Below the pieces are notes generated by a model. The model was not told the DNA's origin, ran no database searches, and was given only the letters and a program-made list of their open reading frames with translations. A DNA stretch of 64,000 nucleotides, taken from the NCBI GenBank assembly GCA_016714225.1, contig JADJNS010000009.1, forward strand, positions 62,001-126,000, read 5' to 3'. The position numbers and the translations under genes are program-made. Position 1 is the stretch's first letter, and each line of letters begins with the position of its first letter. The DNA is from Archangiaceae bacterium. Lineage in GTDB: Bacteria > Myxococcota > Myxococcia > Myxococcales > Myxococcaceae. Of the stretch, positions 36,346 through 46,298 are shown in pieces.

Positions 36346-36974
36346 CCGCGCTCGCGCTGGTGTTGGTCTTGAGCGGCAAGCCCAGCCCGTTCTTCTGGCC
36401 CAAGCCCGAGCTGGTGGAAGAGATCGACGTGCCCGACGTGGTGAAGGCCGACGGCGTGCCGGTGCGCATGCACGTGGTGCGCAGCAAGCTCGGCATTCAG
36501 CAGCTGCTCGAGACCTTCGCCGACGCGTTCGTGCACGCCGGCTTCTACGTGGCGCGGGTGCAGAAGCGGCACCTCGCCGAGCCCCACGTCACCGGCCTCG
36601 ACTGGCGGGGCCTCGTCTCGTACACCGCGATTCTGTCGCCCAACGAAGACGGCACCACCACCTGCGTGCTGGGTGAAGCCGCGCTGGGCGTGAAGAAGAC
36701 CGCCGCGCAGGTGCCCGACTTCGCGCCGCTGCCGCCCGGCGCCAGCGAGGTGATGCGCGTCGAGCAAGAAGGCGCGCGCATCATCACCTTCGCGGTGAAG
36801 GGCAGCAGCGCCGAGGCGGTGCAGCGCTTCTACGCGCAGCAGCTGCCGCGCCAGGGCTACCGGCCGAGCGCCGATCGCAGCGAGGCGTGGGAAAGAGACG
36901 GCGCCGAGCTGAGCGTGATGCCCAGCGCCGTTGAGGGCGCGGTGAGCGTGGTGCTGGTGCAGACCCGGCGCTGA
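36336..36974 (+). CDS. Hypothetical secreted protein, 212 aa
   Basis: A short signal sequence (PLTALALVLVLSGKP) is followed by two beta-alpha units (GVPVRMHVVRSKLGIQQLLETFADAF and VKGSSAEAVQRFYAQQLPRQGY). The second unit recalls small secreted domains in which a strand precedes a helix ending in GY. Two cysteines at most. No family was named. It overlaps the third TadE-like gene by 10 bp and is likely co-expressed with it. Confidence 0.65.
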   Translation: MPLTALALVLVLSGKPSPFFWPKPELVEEIDVPDVVKADGVPVRMHVVRSKLGIQQLLETFADAFVHAGFYVARVQKRHLAEPHVTGLDWRGLVSYTAILSPNEDGTTTCVLGEAALGVKKTAAQVPDFAPLPPGASEVMRVEQEGARIITFAVKGSSAEAVQRFYAQQLPRQGYRPSADRSEAWERDGAELSVMPSAVEGAVSVVLVQTRR

Positions 36975-37039
36975 ACATTTCGCTACAGGCCTGATGCAAA
37001 AAATTGCCGGGCCGTCGAACCAGGTGTCCACTGCCGCGC

Positions 37040-37495
37040 ATGCGAGCCACGCTTGCGATGCTGATGCTGACGGGTTGCTTCGCCGCGCCCGACGAGGTGA
37101 ACCCGCCCGTGCTCGAGACGTCGCCGGCCAAAGCCGCGCCGGTCGGGCACCCGGCCGTCGGCGACGACCCGCGCATCGCCTGCGACATGTCGAAGTTCAG
37201 CTTCACCCAGGAGATCGGCTGCGCCAACGACGGCTGGGTCGAGTTCTGCGCCGAGAAGGGCGGAGCGCCGGTGCCCGCCCAGCTGCGCGCCATCGCGCCC
37301 GAGGTGAGCATCGTCGAGAACAGCGTCGGCCACGCCGGGTGCAACGTGGCCACCGAGTACCTGGTGAGCCAGCCGGTTCAGGTCGCCGACTGTATGCAGC
37401 AGCACGGCGCGCTCACCGACGCGGCGTGGAACACGCTCTGCGCGCTCTCGCAGGTGCCGCAGACGAAGCACTTCGTGCCCGGCTTCGCCGAGTAG
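37040..37495 (+). CDS. Small lipoprotein, 151 aa
   Basis: The start at 37040 gives RATLAMLMLTGCF, a clean lipobox (LTGC). The mature part has six cysteines (IACDMS, EIGCAND, VEFCAEK, AGCNVA, ADCMQQ, TLCALS), suggesting disulfide stabilisation. No recognised domain. Its stop lies 3 bp from the stop of the convergent phosphate permease gene, so no terminator separates the two. Confidence 0.68.
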   Translation: MRATLAMLMLTGCFAAPDEVNPPVLETSPAKAAPVGHPAVGDDPRIACDMSKFSFTQEIGCANDGWVEFCAEKGGAPVPAQLRAIAPEVSIVENSVGHAGCNVATEYLVSQPVQVADCMQQHGALTDAAWNTLCALSQVPQTKHFVPGFAE

Positions 37496-37498
37496 CGC

Positions 37499-38698
37499 TC
37501 AGCCCGCCACCAGCGCGAACAGCTTCATCGTCAGCCAGGCCAGCGCCGCCGAGAGCGGCAGGGTGAGCACCCACGCCACCAAGATGTTGGTGGCCACGCC
37601 CCAGCGCACCGCCGAGACGCGCTTGCTGGCCCCTACGCCCATGATGGCGGCGTTGATGACGTGGGTGGTCGAGACCGGCACCCCGAGGTGCGAGGCGCCC
37701 AGAATGGTGAGCGCGCCGCTCATCTCGGCCGCGAAGCCCTGCAGCGGCACGATGCGAATGATCTTGGTGCCCATCGTCTTGATGATGCGCGTGCCGCCCG
37801 CCGCGGTTCCGAGGGCGATGGCCGAGGCACACGCGACGATGACCCACAGCGGCACCGCGTCGCCTTTGGGCAGCATCCAGTGCGGTAGGGCCGAGCCGTC
37901 GCCGCTGGCCATGAACGAGAGCAGCGCCAGGGTGATGATGCCCATCGACTTCTGCGCGTCGTTGCTGCCGTGGCTGAACGCCATCAGGCACGCCGACATC
38001 AGCTGCAGCTTGCGCGACTGGCGCTGCACCGAGCTGGGCCGCGTCCCGTAGAGCGTGGGCACGGTGGCGATGATGAACAGCCCCACCGCGATGGCGATGC
38101 GCGTCTCCCAGGTGCTGACCACCAGCGCGTCCCACAGGGTCGAGAACTTCAGCAGGCCCCACCCCAACAGGCCCACCACCGGCAGCGCGAGGCCGAAGAG
38201 CACCGGCCTGGGCCAGCGCCCGCGCACCACCCAGACCAGGGCGATCATCACGAAGAACGCGACCACGAACCCGATGGTGGGCGAGAGCACCAGCGGCAGC
38301 AGCACCTTCTTGCCCAGCGCCTCCCACTTGAACGCCGCCACGCCCGCGTGCGCCACCACCGCACCGGCCAGGCCGCCGATCAGCGCGTGCGAGCTCGACG
38401 AGGGTATGCCGAACCACCAGGTGAACAGGTTCCACACGCTCGCGCCCACCAGCGCGGCCAGCACCACCAGCTGGGTCACGATGGCCGGGTCGGCGAAGCC
38501 GCTGGCGATGGTCTTGGCCACCGCGGTGCCGGTGATGGCGCCGCCGAAGTTGAGCACCGCCGCGATCAGCACCGCGGTGCGAATCGGCAGCACGCCGGTC
38601 GAGACCACCGTGGCGATGGCGTTCGCCGCGTCGTGAAAACCGTTGATGTAGTCGAAGATGATCGCCGCGATGATGACGGCGATCAGCAGACTAACCAT
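37499..38698 (-). CDS. pit: Inorganic phosphate transporter, PiT family
   Basis: The 399-residue membrane protein has about ten helices and the two family signatures, FDYINGFHDAANAIATVVST at the N-terminus and AFSHGSNDAQKSMGI in the second half, plus the GIPSSSSHALIGG and VPVSTTHVI half-repeat motifs. PiT proteins move metal-phosphate with protons. The gene starts inside the end of the DUF47 gene, a standard Pit-accessory pairing, and both lie downstream of a PHO-box-like element. Confidence 0.93.
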   Translation of the reverse strand: MVSLLIAVIIAAIIFDYINGFHDAANAIATVVSTGVLPIRTAVLIAAVLNFGGAITGTAVAKTIASGFADPAIVTQLVVLAALVGASVWNLFTWWFGIPSSSSHALIGGLAGAVVAHAGVAAFKWEALGKKVLLPLVLSPTIGFVVAFFVMIALVWVVRGRWPRPVLFGLALPVVGLLGWGLLKFSTLWDALVVSTWETRIAIAVGLFIIATVPTLYGTRPSSVQRQSRKLQLMSACLMAFSHGSNDAQKSMGIITLALLSFMASGDGSALPHWMLPKGDAVPLWVIVACASAIALGTAAGGTRIIKTMGTKIIRIVPLQGFAAEMSGALTILGASHLGVPVSTTHVINAAIMGVGASKRVSAVRWGVATNILVAWVLTLPLSAALAWLTMKLFALVAG

Positions 38699-39330
38699 GC
38701 TTCACCGCGAGGTTCGAGAGCAGGTCGGCGACGTTGTCGCAGTGGTCGACCGCGCGCTGCGATGTCCTCCAGCACCTCTTTCTGGCGCAAGAGCTCTTTG
38801 GCGTCGATCTCGGGGCTGGTGAAGAGGTGTGAGACCGCGCCGCGAAACACCGCGTCGGCGTCTTTCTCGAGCTGGCGCAGGGCGCGGCTGCCCTCGATCA
38901 GCGCGGCGTAGTCGTGCGTACGCAGGCGGGGCAGGCACTCTTTGATCGCCCCGGTGCACTGCACCAGCAGGTCGATCAGCTTGGAGACCTCGTCGGTGGC
39001 CTTGCTCACCCCGTAGACCGCGCAGGCGCGGGCGGCGAGGTTGGTGAGGTCGACCACGTCGTCGAGCTCCGAGCTCAGCTTCTGCAGGTCTTCGCGGTCG
39101 ATGGGGGTGACGAAGGTGCGCGCCAGCGCGTCTTCCATCTTGCGCACGTAGTCGTCGGCCTTGTGCTCGATGATCTGCACCGCATCACGCACGTCGGCCG
39201 CCTTCTGCCCTTCCTTGAAGCGGGCCAGCGCCTTGGCAGCATCGAGGCAGAGCGCACCTTGCGCCTCGATGTAGTCGTAGAAGTGGTCGTCCTTGGGGAG
39301 CAACCAGCGAACGATTGCTTGAAGTGCCAT
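38691..39330 (-). CDS. DUF47 (PhoU-like) accessory protein of Pit, one frame break near the 3' end
   Basis: From the ATG at 39330 the protein reads ALQAIVRWLLPKDDHFYDYIE, the usual DUF47 opening, and then PhoU-like helices (ADDYVRKMEDALARTFVTPIDREDLQKL). After QKEVLEDIA the frame becomes Arg-rich and runs over the pit start. Removing one base within 38751-38758 restores a normal DUF47 end (AVDHCDNVADLLSNLAVKHG) stopping at 38691 inside the pit gene, with 212 residues in total. DUF47 proteins modulate Pit activity. The break leaves most of the protein intact and is probably a sequence error. Confidence 0.85.
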
Positions 39331-39368
39331 GTTGGCCGCACTTCTAAGCACGCCACTCCGCGCCCGCG

Positions 39369-39396
39369 TGCGACTTCAGCGTGACACTTCTGTGAC
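39369..39396 (-). promoter_or_regulatory. PHO-box-like element: three direct repeats at 11-bp period
   Basis: On the minus strand GTCACA, GTCACG and GTCGCA start exactly 11 bp apart (plus-strand TGCGAC 39369, CGTGAC 39380, TGTGAC 39391). This is the spacing and core of PhoB half-sites (CTGTCAT-n4-CTGTCAT). It lies 39 bp upstream of the DUF47-pit operon and 72 bp upstream of the divergent tonB operon. A further CGTGAC at 39407 is out of phase. Confidence 0.6.
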
Positions 39397-39468
39397 TTGA
39401 GGCCCGCGTGACCGAACCGCGACACGGGTTTCACTTCAGCGCCACCTCGGGTGCGTACAAGGTCGCGC

Positions 39469-40218
39469 GTGTTCGACGCGTTCGAGGCCCGCTTTGACCC
39501 GCGCAGCGCGCGCCGCCTGACCGCGGCCGCCGGAGCGGCGCTGACCGTGGCGGCGCTGCTGCTGCTGGGCGCCCGGGTGCTCTCCCAGACCGCGCCGCTG
39601 CTGCCGCGAAAGAAGTCGGTCGAAGTGGCGTTTCGCCCGCCGCCGCCGCCTGCTCCCGAGGTGAAGCTCGAGAACGCCCCCCGGCCGAAACCGCCGCCTG
39701 CTCCGCCACCCCGGGTGGTGAAGGCCGAGCCCGCCCCCGCGCCGGCGCCGATGGTGGCCCCGGTCGAGGTGCCGAAGCAGCCGCTGCCCGAGGCGCCAGA
39801 GCCGACCGCACCGGCCATCAGAGTCGAGGTCGGCGGTACCGGCAGCGGGGTGGTGCCCGCTGCGGGCGGCCCGCCGGTGGCGCCAGAGCCAGACGAGTCG
39901 CCCGCGCCGCAGGCGGCGGTCACCGGCCCGCTGAACCTGCCCGAAGAGGCCGAGCCGCCCGAGGCCGACGACGGCAACGCGATGCCCGAGTACCCCGAGG
40001 TGGCGCGTGCCGCCGGCCAGGAGTCGGTCGTCATCTTGAAGGTGGTCATCGAGTCAGACGGCACCGTGGGCCGGGTGCAGGTGCTGAAGGGTGAAGAGCC
40101 CTTTCTCGCCGCCGCGCTCGAGGCGGTGCGCAGCTGGCGCTATTCGCCCGCGCAGCTCGAGGGCCGCCCCATCGCCGTGTACCGCATCGTGAAGATTCCC
40201 TTTCGCTTGAGGAGCTGA
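39469..40218 (+). CDS. tonB: TonB-family energy transducer
   Basis: The 249-residue protein has one N-terminal membrane helix (LTAAAGAALTVAALLLLGARVL, residues ~18-40). A long Pro/Glu/Lys-rich periplasmic spacer (VAFRPPPPPAPEVKLENAP onward) leads to a C-terminal TonB domain (~160-249; MPEYPEVARAAGQESVVILKVVI to VYRIVKIPFRLR). The GTG at 39469 has AAGGT 6-9 bp upstream. It heads an operon with exbB, two exbD genes and a TonB-dependent receptor. Confidence 0.9.
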   Translation: MFDAFEARFDPRSARRLTAAAGAALTVAALLLLGARVLSQTAPLLPRKKSVEVAFRPPPPPAPEVKLENAPRPKPPPAPPPRVVKAEPAPAPAPMVAPVEVPKQPLPEAPEPTAPAIRVEVGGTGSGVVPAAGGPPVAPEPDESPAPQAAVTGPLNLPEEAEPPEADDGNAMPEYPEVARAAGQESVVILKVVIESDGTVGRVQVLKGEEPFLAAALEAVRSWRYSPAQLEGRPIAVYRIVKIPFRLRS

Positions 40219-40221
40219 CGC

Positions 40222-40889
40222 ATGTTCGACCTGGAGAAAATCATCGGCCACATGGGCCCGTTCGCGCTGGGTGTGGCCGTCGCGCTGCTGGTGATGGGCG
40301 TCGCCGCGCTGGCGGTGTTCCTCGAGCGAATGGCGATGTACGCGCGCAGCCGCGGCCGGTCGCGGCGCTTCGCGGCCCGGGCGCGCGCGCTGCTCGAGCG
40401 CGACGAGCGCGAGCCGCTGCTGAAAGAGGCCGAGGCGACGCGCGGTTCGTGGCTGGCGGCGCTGCTCGGCGCGGGGCTCAAGACCTGGTTCCGCGCGGTG
40501 CAGGCGGGCTCGAGCGCGCTGTCTCCGGTCGAGGCGACGCGGCGCGAGCTCGAGCGGCAGAGCGAGACGCTCGACGCCGAGGTGCGCCGCGGTCACTCGG
40601 TGCTCGCGTCGGTGGGCTCGGTGGCGCCCTTCGTCGGCCTGCTGGGCACCGTGGTCGGCATCATCGACGCGTTTCAGGGAATCGCCCGCGAAGGCAGCGG
40701 CGGCCTGGGCGCGGTCTCGCTGGGCATCTCCGAGGCGCTGGTGGTCACCGCGCTCGGCCTGGTGGTGGCGATACCCGCGGTGCTGGCGCACAACCTGCTC
40801 ACCGCGCAGGCCGAGGGCATCAACCGGGCGCTCGAGCAGGCGCGCGGCGAGCTGCTCGACTTTCTCGAGGCGAAGAGCGGGAAGGCCGC

Positions 40890-40893
<4 letters not shown>
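40222..40893 (+). CDS. exbB: ExbB/TolQ/MotA-type proton channel
   Basis: The 223-residue protein has three membrane helices: ALGVAVALLVMGVAALAVFL (~15-35), SVAPFVGLLGTVVGIIDAF (~135-155) and EALVVTALGLVVAIPAVLAHNLL (~170-195). The GLLGTVVGII and ALGLVVAIPA motifs are diagnostic of ExbB. It energises TonB with ExbD. It starts 3 bp after tonB and its stop overlaps the first exbD. Confidence 0.93.
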
Positions 40894-41306
<413 letters not shown>

Positions 41307-41312
41307 ACCACC

Positions 41313-41771
<459 letters not shown>

Positions 41772-42105
41772 CGCGAGAATGGGCCTCCCCCTGCAGAAGC
41801 GATCACCCTGAGCGAAGGCCTTTAGGCCGAAGTCGAACGGGTGCCATCCAGCTGGAACGCACCCACGTCGTGACTCCATGCTTCAAGAGGCAGAGCGTGC
41901 GCACCCATACGAGGGAGTATCTGCGCTTCGGCCTTCGGCGAGCGACAAGCAGGGTTCGACGAGCTCACCCTGACCGACTTCGGGGGTCTCCCTGTCTCCC
42001 CCTCGAGGCGCCGCATGTGCGCGCAACGCAGTCGTGACCGGGGCGTGATGCACATGTTGCGAGGTCGGCCTCGAGGCGTCACCGAGCGAGCGCAAAACGC
42101 CGCCC
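41772..42105. other. Intergenic gap inside the TonB operon with REP-like palindromes
   Basis: These 334 bp separate the second exbD from the receptor gene. They hold a 40-bp imperfect palindrome (41804-41843) and a related segment at 41953-41982, and two copies of CTCGAGGCG (near 42002 and 42074). No open frame with normal codon use was seen. A separate promoter for the receptor may lie here. Confidence 0.45.
41804..41843. repeat. REP-like imperfect palindrome
   Basis: CACCC at 41804-41808 pairs with GGGTG at 41839-41843, and AAGGCC-TTTA-GGCC forms the apex. Words such as CCTGAGCGAAGG and GAAGTCGAACGG are typical of extragenic palindromic repeats. A partner segment with GTTCGACGAGCTCACCCTGA lies at 41953-41982. 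Confidence 0.5.
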
Positions 42106-44958
42106 GTGCTCACGACCCTCTTCGTGCTCGCGGTGCTCGCGCAGTCACCGACCCTCGTCGCCGAGAGCGCGCCCCTCGCTCCGCCGCCGGCGCTGGAGCT
42201 GCCCGACGCGGGCCTCCCGCGCCCGAGCCCTCGCTCGCCCGGGGCTTCATCGGCATCATCGGCCGGGTCACCGACGCCCAGACCGGCGAAGGCGCTCATC
42301 GAGGCGACGGTCAAGGTGGTGAGCGGCGCGAAGAAGAGCGGGCTCACCGACGTCGACGGCAACTTCAAGCTCAAGCTGCCGCCGGGCGTCTACAGCTTGC
42401 GCATCTTCAACGAGCTGTATGAGGCGCGCCGCATCGACAACGTCGCCGTCAAAGCCTCAGCAGCGACCCGCCTCGACGTCGAGCTCTCGAACGAGGCGAA
42501 GACGGTTCAAGAGGTGGTGGTCGAGGCGAAGGTCGACAAGCGCAACGAGGCCGCGCTGCTCGCCGAGCGCAAGAAGGCCGCGGTGGTCAGCGACACGCTC
42601 GGCGCGCAGGAGATGGCGCGCACCCCCGACTCTTCCGCCTCGGATGCGGTGAAGCGGGTGGTGAGCGCCACGGTGGTCGACGGCCGCTACGTCTTCCTGC
42701 GCGGCCTGGGCGGGCGCTACGCGCAGACCCTCATCAACGGCACGCTGATGCCGAGCCCCGAGCCCGACGAGCCCTCGGTGCCGCTCGACCTCTTCCCGGT
42801 GGCGCTCATCTCGAACCTGAGCGTCGCCAAGACGTACTCGCCCGAGCTGCCCGCGACGTTCGGCGGCGGCTCGCTCACCCTCGACACGCCGTCTTTTCCG
42901 CCCGAGCTCGAGCTGAAGCTGAAGGCCACCTTCAGCGGCGACACGGTGAACCTGGGTCAGCGCCGCCCCGACGCGCGGCTCTCCGCGGCCGAGACGCTCG
43001 GCTTTCGCGACGGCAGCCGCGGCATGCCCGCTTCGGTGCCGCAAGATGGGCCGCTGCTGGTTCGCCGCGGCGCCTTCTCCGCGCAGCAGCAGCAGGCCGC
43101 GGGCCGCGACTTCAAGAACGAGTGGACCCCGCAGCTCGGCACGGGCCTGCCCAGCGGCACCTTCAGCGCGCAGGCGGGAGACACCGTGGGTCTGGGCGGC
43201 GGCTCGGGCCTGAAGCTCGGCTGGCTCGCGGCGCTGCAGTGGTCGCGAAGAGAGCGGGCGCAGAACGTGCGCCTGCTCGACGTGGCCAGCGACAGCGGCG
43301 AGCTCGTCGGCGTCGGCCCCACCTCGACCAGCATCGGCGCGGTGAGCGGCAACACCAGCGCGCTGCTCGCGCTCGGGCTGCAGTCGAGCAACTTCGAGCT
43401 CGGCTACGTGGGCCTGCTGGTCGCGAGCAACGAGGCCACCACCACCGAGAGCTTCGGCTTCGACGCGCAGGCGGGCGCCGAGATGTCGTCGAGCCGCCTC
43501 GCCTTCGTGCAGCGCCAGGTGCTGTTCAACCAGCTGCGCGGCTTTCATCGCCTGCCCGGCACCCGCGGCCTCGAGCTCGAGTGGCAGCTCAACTTCAGCC
43601 AGGTCGATCGCTCGGAGCCCGACGTGCGCGACCTGCGCTCGCTCACCGGTGACGACGGCCTGACGCGCATCCGCTTTCAGCCCAACTCGGCCGAGCGCTT
43701 CTACCTGGGGCTCAACGAGGGCTCGGGAGGTGGCACCGCCCACCTCACCATTCCCCTGCGCAGCCTGAAGCTGAAGGTCGGAGCACTGGGGCAGGGCAGC
43801 GCACGCAGCTTCGACGCGCGGCGCTTTCGCATCATGCAGCGTGGGCCGCAGTCGCCCGAGAGCCAGGTGCAGAGCGCCGAAGCGCAGTTCCAGCCAGAGC
43901 ACCTCGGCCCGTACACCCCCGGCACCAACCTCTACGTCGAAGAGACCACGCTCACCTTCGACCGCTACCGCGCCCAGCTCGCGGTGTGGGGTGGCTTCGC
44001 CCTGGCCGACTGGAAGCCGCTCGAGTGGCTGCGGGTCATCGGCGGCGTGCGCTACGAGGGCTCGGCGCAGTCGCTCGAGCCGGGCAGCCCGTTCGCCACC
44101 TCGGGCGCGCCGGTCGCCGGCAGCTCGCGCACCTACCACGACGCGGTGCCCTCGCTGAACCTGGTGCTCTCGCCGCGGCCCGACCTCAACCTGCGCCTCG
44201 CCTATGCGTACACCCTGGCGCGGCCCACCTTCCGCGAGCTGGCGCCGTTTCTCTTCTTCGACGTGGTGCGCCGCCGCAACGTCACCGGCAACCCCGAGCT
44301 CACCGAGACCCGCATTCACCACGCCGACGCGCGGCTCGAGTGGTTCCCCGGCGCAGGTGACGTGGTGGCGGTCACTGCCTTCGGCAAGCAGTTCGTCGAC
44401 CCCATCGAGCGCGTCATCGTCAGCGCCGGCAGCACCAACGACCTCGGCTACCGCAACGCTCCGGGTGCCACCCTGGTGGGCCTCGAGCTCGAGGCGCGCA
44501 AGACGCTGGGCGACTTTCACGTCGGCGCGAACCTGTCGCTCGTCTACTCGCGGGTGCAGCTCGGTGAGACCGGCGCCGAGGGGCTGCAGACCAGCAACGC
44601 GCGCGCGCTGCAGGGCCAGTCGCCCTATGTGGCCAACGCCTTCGTCTCGTACCAGTTGCCCCGCACCGGCACCGAGCTGGGCGTCTTCTACAACGTCTAC
44701 GGGCCGCGCATCTCCGAGGTCGGCGTGCTCAAGCTGCCCGACGTCTTCGAGCAGCCGTTTCACCGCCTCGACGTGAGCCTCTCGCAGCCGCTCGCCGGCG
44801 GCTTCGCCCTCAAGGTCTCGGCGTCGAACCTGCTCGCTCAAGCGGTGTCGCTGAAGCAGGGCCCGGTCGAGGTCTACCGCAGCGCACCGGGAGTGCAGTT
44901 CTTCGCGTCCGTTTCGTGGGCGCTCAACCCCGCAGCAACGAAGGAAGTGAAGCCATGA
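42106..44958 (+). CDS. TonB-dependent outer-membrane receptor (two compensating frame shifts near the N-terminus)
   Basis: The 950-residue protein has a signal peptide (TTLFVLAVLAQS), a carboxypeptidase-regulatory-like domain, a plug (~140-250; VVDGRYVFLRGLGGRYAQTL, then LPATFGGGSLTLDT) and a C-terminal barrel ending in ASVSWALNP. Between ~42215 and ~42294 the open frame reads Ser/Pro/Ala-rich nonsense (ASSASSAGSPTPRPAK). The next frame there encodes GFIGIIGRVTDAQTGE, exactly the expected start of the regulatory domain. One base missing near 42215-42224 and one extra near 42289-42294 explain this without breaking the frame. It is probably the client of the upstream TonB/ExbBD set. The substrate is unknown. 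Confidence 0.9.
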   Translation: MLTTLFVLAVLAQSPTLVAESAPLAPPPALELPDAGLPRPSPRSPGASSASSAGSPTPRPAKALIEATVKVVSGAKKSGLTDVDGNFKLKLPPGVYSLRIFNELYEARRIDNVAVKASAATRLDVELSNEAKTVQEVVVEAKVDKRNEAALLAERKKAAVVSDTLGAQEMARTPDSSASDAVKRVVSATVVDGRYVFLRGLGGRYAQTLINGTLMPSPEPDEPSVPLDLFPVALISNLSVAKTYSPELPATFGGGSLTLDTPSFPPELELKLKATFSGDTVNLGQRRPDARLSAAETLGFRDGSRGMPASVPQDGPLLVRRGAFSAQQQQAAGRDFKNEWTPQLGTGLPSGTFSAQAGDTVGLGGGSGLKLGWLAALQWSRRERAQNVRLLDVASDSGELVGVGPTSTSIGAVSGNTSALLALGLQSSNFELGYVGLLVASNEATTTESFGFDAQAGAEMSSSRLAFVQRQVLFNQLRGFHRLPGTRGLELEWQLNFSQVDRSEPDVRDLRSLTGDDGLTRIRFQPNSAERFYLGLNEGSGGGTAHLTIPLRSLKLKVGALGQGSARSFDARRFRIMQRGPQSPESQVQSAEAQFQPEHLGPYTPGTNLYVEETTLTFDRYRAQLAVWGGFALADWKPLEWLRVIGGVRYEGSAQSLEPGSPFATSGAPVAGSSRTYHDAVPSLNLVLSPRPDLNLRLAYAYTLARPTFRELAPFLFFDVVRRRNVTGNPELTETRIHHADARLEWFPGAGDVVAVTAFGKQFVDPIERVIVSAGSTNDLGYRNAPGATLVGLELEARKTLGDFHVGANLSLVYSRVQLGETGAEGLQTSNARALQGQSPYVANAFVSYQLPRTGTELGVFYNVYGPRISEVGVLKLPDVFEQPFHRLDVSLSQPLAGGFALKVSASNLLAQAVSLKQGPVEVYRSAPGVQFFASVSWALNPAATKEVKP

Positions 44959-46259
44959 AGAGATTGAGTCTCGCAGCCCTGGTCATCACCGCGGCGTGCA
45001 ACGCGCCCCCCCAGACGGGAGGCACCGGGGGCGGCACCGCGATGGAGCCCGACGCCGTCGACGTGACCCAAGACCTCACCGCCGACACCACCTGGCACAG
45101 CGGCAAGACGTACACCTTGAAGCAGCTCATCTACGTGATGGGCGGCACGCTCACCATCGAGCCGGGCACCACCATCTTGGGAGACCGCACCTCGGCGCTG
45201 ATCGTCACCCGCGACGGCAGGCTGCACGCCGAAGGCACGCGCGAGAAGCCCATCGTCTTCACCTCGTCGGCGCCCGAGGGCAGCCGCGACACCGAGAACT
45301 GGGGCGGCCTGGTGCTCAACGGGCGGGCGCGCATCAACGTCACCGGGGGCGAGAACAACAGCGAGGGCGTCGCCGATGAGCCGCGCAACAAGTACGGCGG
45401 CACCGACGACACGCACGAGTGCGGCGTCTTGAAGTACGTGCGCGTCGAGTTCGCCGGCCGCCCCCTCACCATGGACAACGAGCTCAACGGCATCACCCTG
45501 AACGGCTGCGGCTCGAAGACCCTGCTCGACTTCGTGCAGGTGCACCGCGGCAAGGACGACGGCATCGAGCTGTTCGGCGGCACCGCGAACCTGAAGCACA
45601 TCGTGCTGACCGGCTCTGACGACGACGGCCTCGACTGGGACCAGGGGTGGTCGGGGAAGGTGCAGTTCCTGGTGGTGCAGCAGCTCGCGGGCTACGGCAA
45701 CCACGGCATCGAGGCCGACAACAACCGCACCAACCACGACCTGCTGCCGCGCTCGGCGCCCACGCTCTACAACGTCACGCTGGTGGGCCGTAACCCCGAC
45801 ACCACCCCGAGCGAAGGGCCGTCGCGCGGCATCATCTTCCGCGAAGGCACCGCCGGCGTGCTCGCCAACGCCATCGTCACCAACTTCACCAGCGCCGGCC
45901 TCATCGTCGACAAGGCTTCGACCGCCGGCCAGTGGAGCAGCGGGGCGCTGAAGGTCCAGAACAGCATCTTCTGGAACAACCCGAACGTCGGCTGGCAGAA
46001 CTTCATGCTGATGCCCGACAACGGGTTCGACGAGGCCGATGCGCTCTCGGCGGTGGCGCTGGCCAACCGGCAGGTCGACCCGCAGCTCACGGCTCCCACC
46101 GCGGCGGTGCCGAGCTGGGCTCCCAAGAGTGGCTCACCGGCCCTCAGCGGCGCGGCGACTCCTCCCGACGACGGCTTCTTCGACCCCGCGGCGACCTTCG
46201 TCGGTGCGGTGGGGGCCGACGATTGGACCTCAGGGTGGACGGTGATGCCGAACAACTGA
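44955..46259 (+). CDS. Beta-helix lipoprotein coupled to the TonB-dependent receptor
   Basis: The 434-residue lipoprotein (LVITAACN lipobox) overlaps the receptor stop (ATGA). The mature part starts DLTADTTWHSGKTYTLKQ and continues as a right-handed beta-helix with GTLTIEPGTTILGD and ILNG-type rungs (ENWGGLVLNGRARI, NELNGITLNGCGSKTLLD, DDGIELFGG). Such proteins often accompany receptors of this type as surface-exposed partners. An acidic DDDGLDWDQG segment could bind calcium. Its role in substrate capture is inference. Confidence 0.82.
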   Translation: MKRLSLAALVITAACNAPPQTGGTGGGTAMEPDAVDVTQDLTADTTWHSGKTYTLKQLIYVMGGTLTIEPGTTILGDRTSALIVTRDGRLHAEGTREKPIVFTSSAPEGSRDTENWGGLVLNGRARINVTGGENNSEGVADEPRNKYGGTDDTHECGVLKYVRVEFAGRPLTMDNELNGITLNGCGSKTLLDFVQVHRGKDDGIELFGGTANLKHIVLTGSDDDGLDWDQGWSGKVQFLVVQQLAGYGNHGIEADNNRTNHDLLPRSAPTLYNVTLVGRNPDTTPSEGPSRGIIFREGTAGVLANAIVTNFTSAGLIVDKASTAGQWSSGALKVQNSIFWNNPNVGWQNFMLMPDNGFDEADALSAVALANRQVDPQLTAPTAAVPSWAPKSGSPALSGAATPPDDGFFDPAATFVGAVGADDWTSGWTVMPNN

Positions 46260-46298
46260 GCCGCGCTCGACGCCGACAAGTGATCGTCGTTGATCAGT

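Noticed and set aside
37496..37498. Terminator between the convergent small lipoprotein and pit
   Set aside because: Only 3 bp separate the stops and no hairpin is available there.
41804..41982. Insertion sequence or mobile-element end
   Set aside because: Only short REP-like palindromes are seen, with no transposase frame and no target-site duplication.
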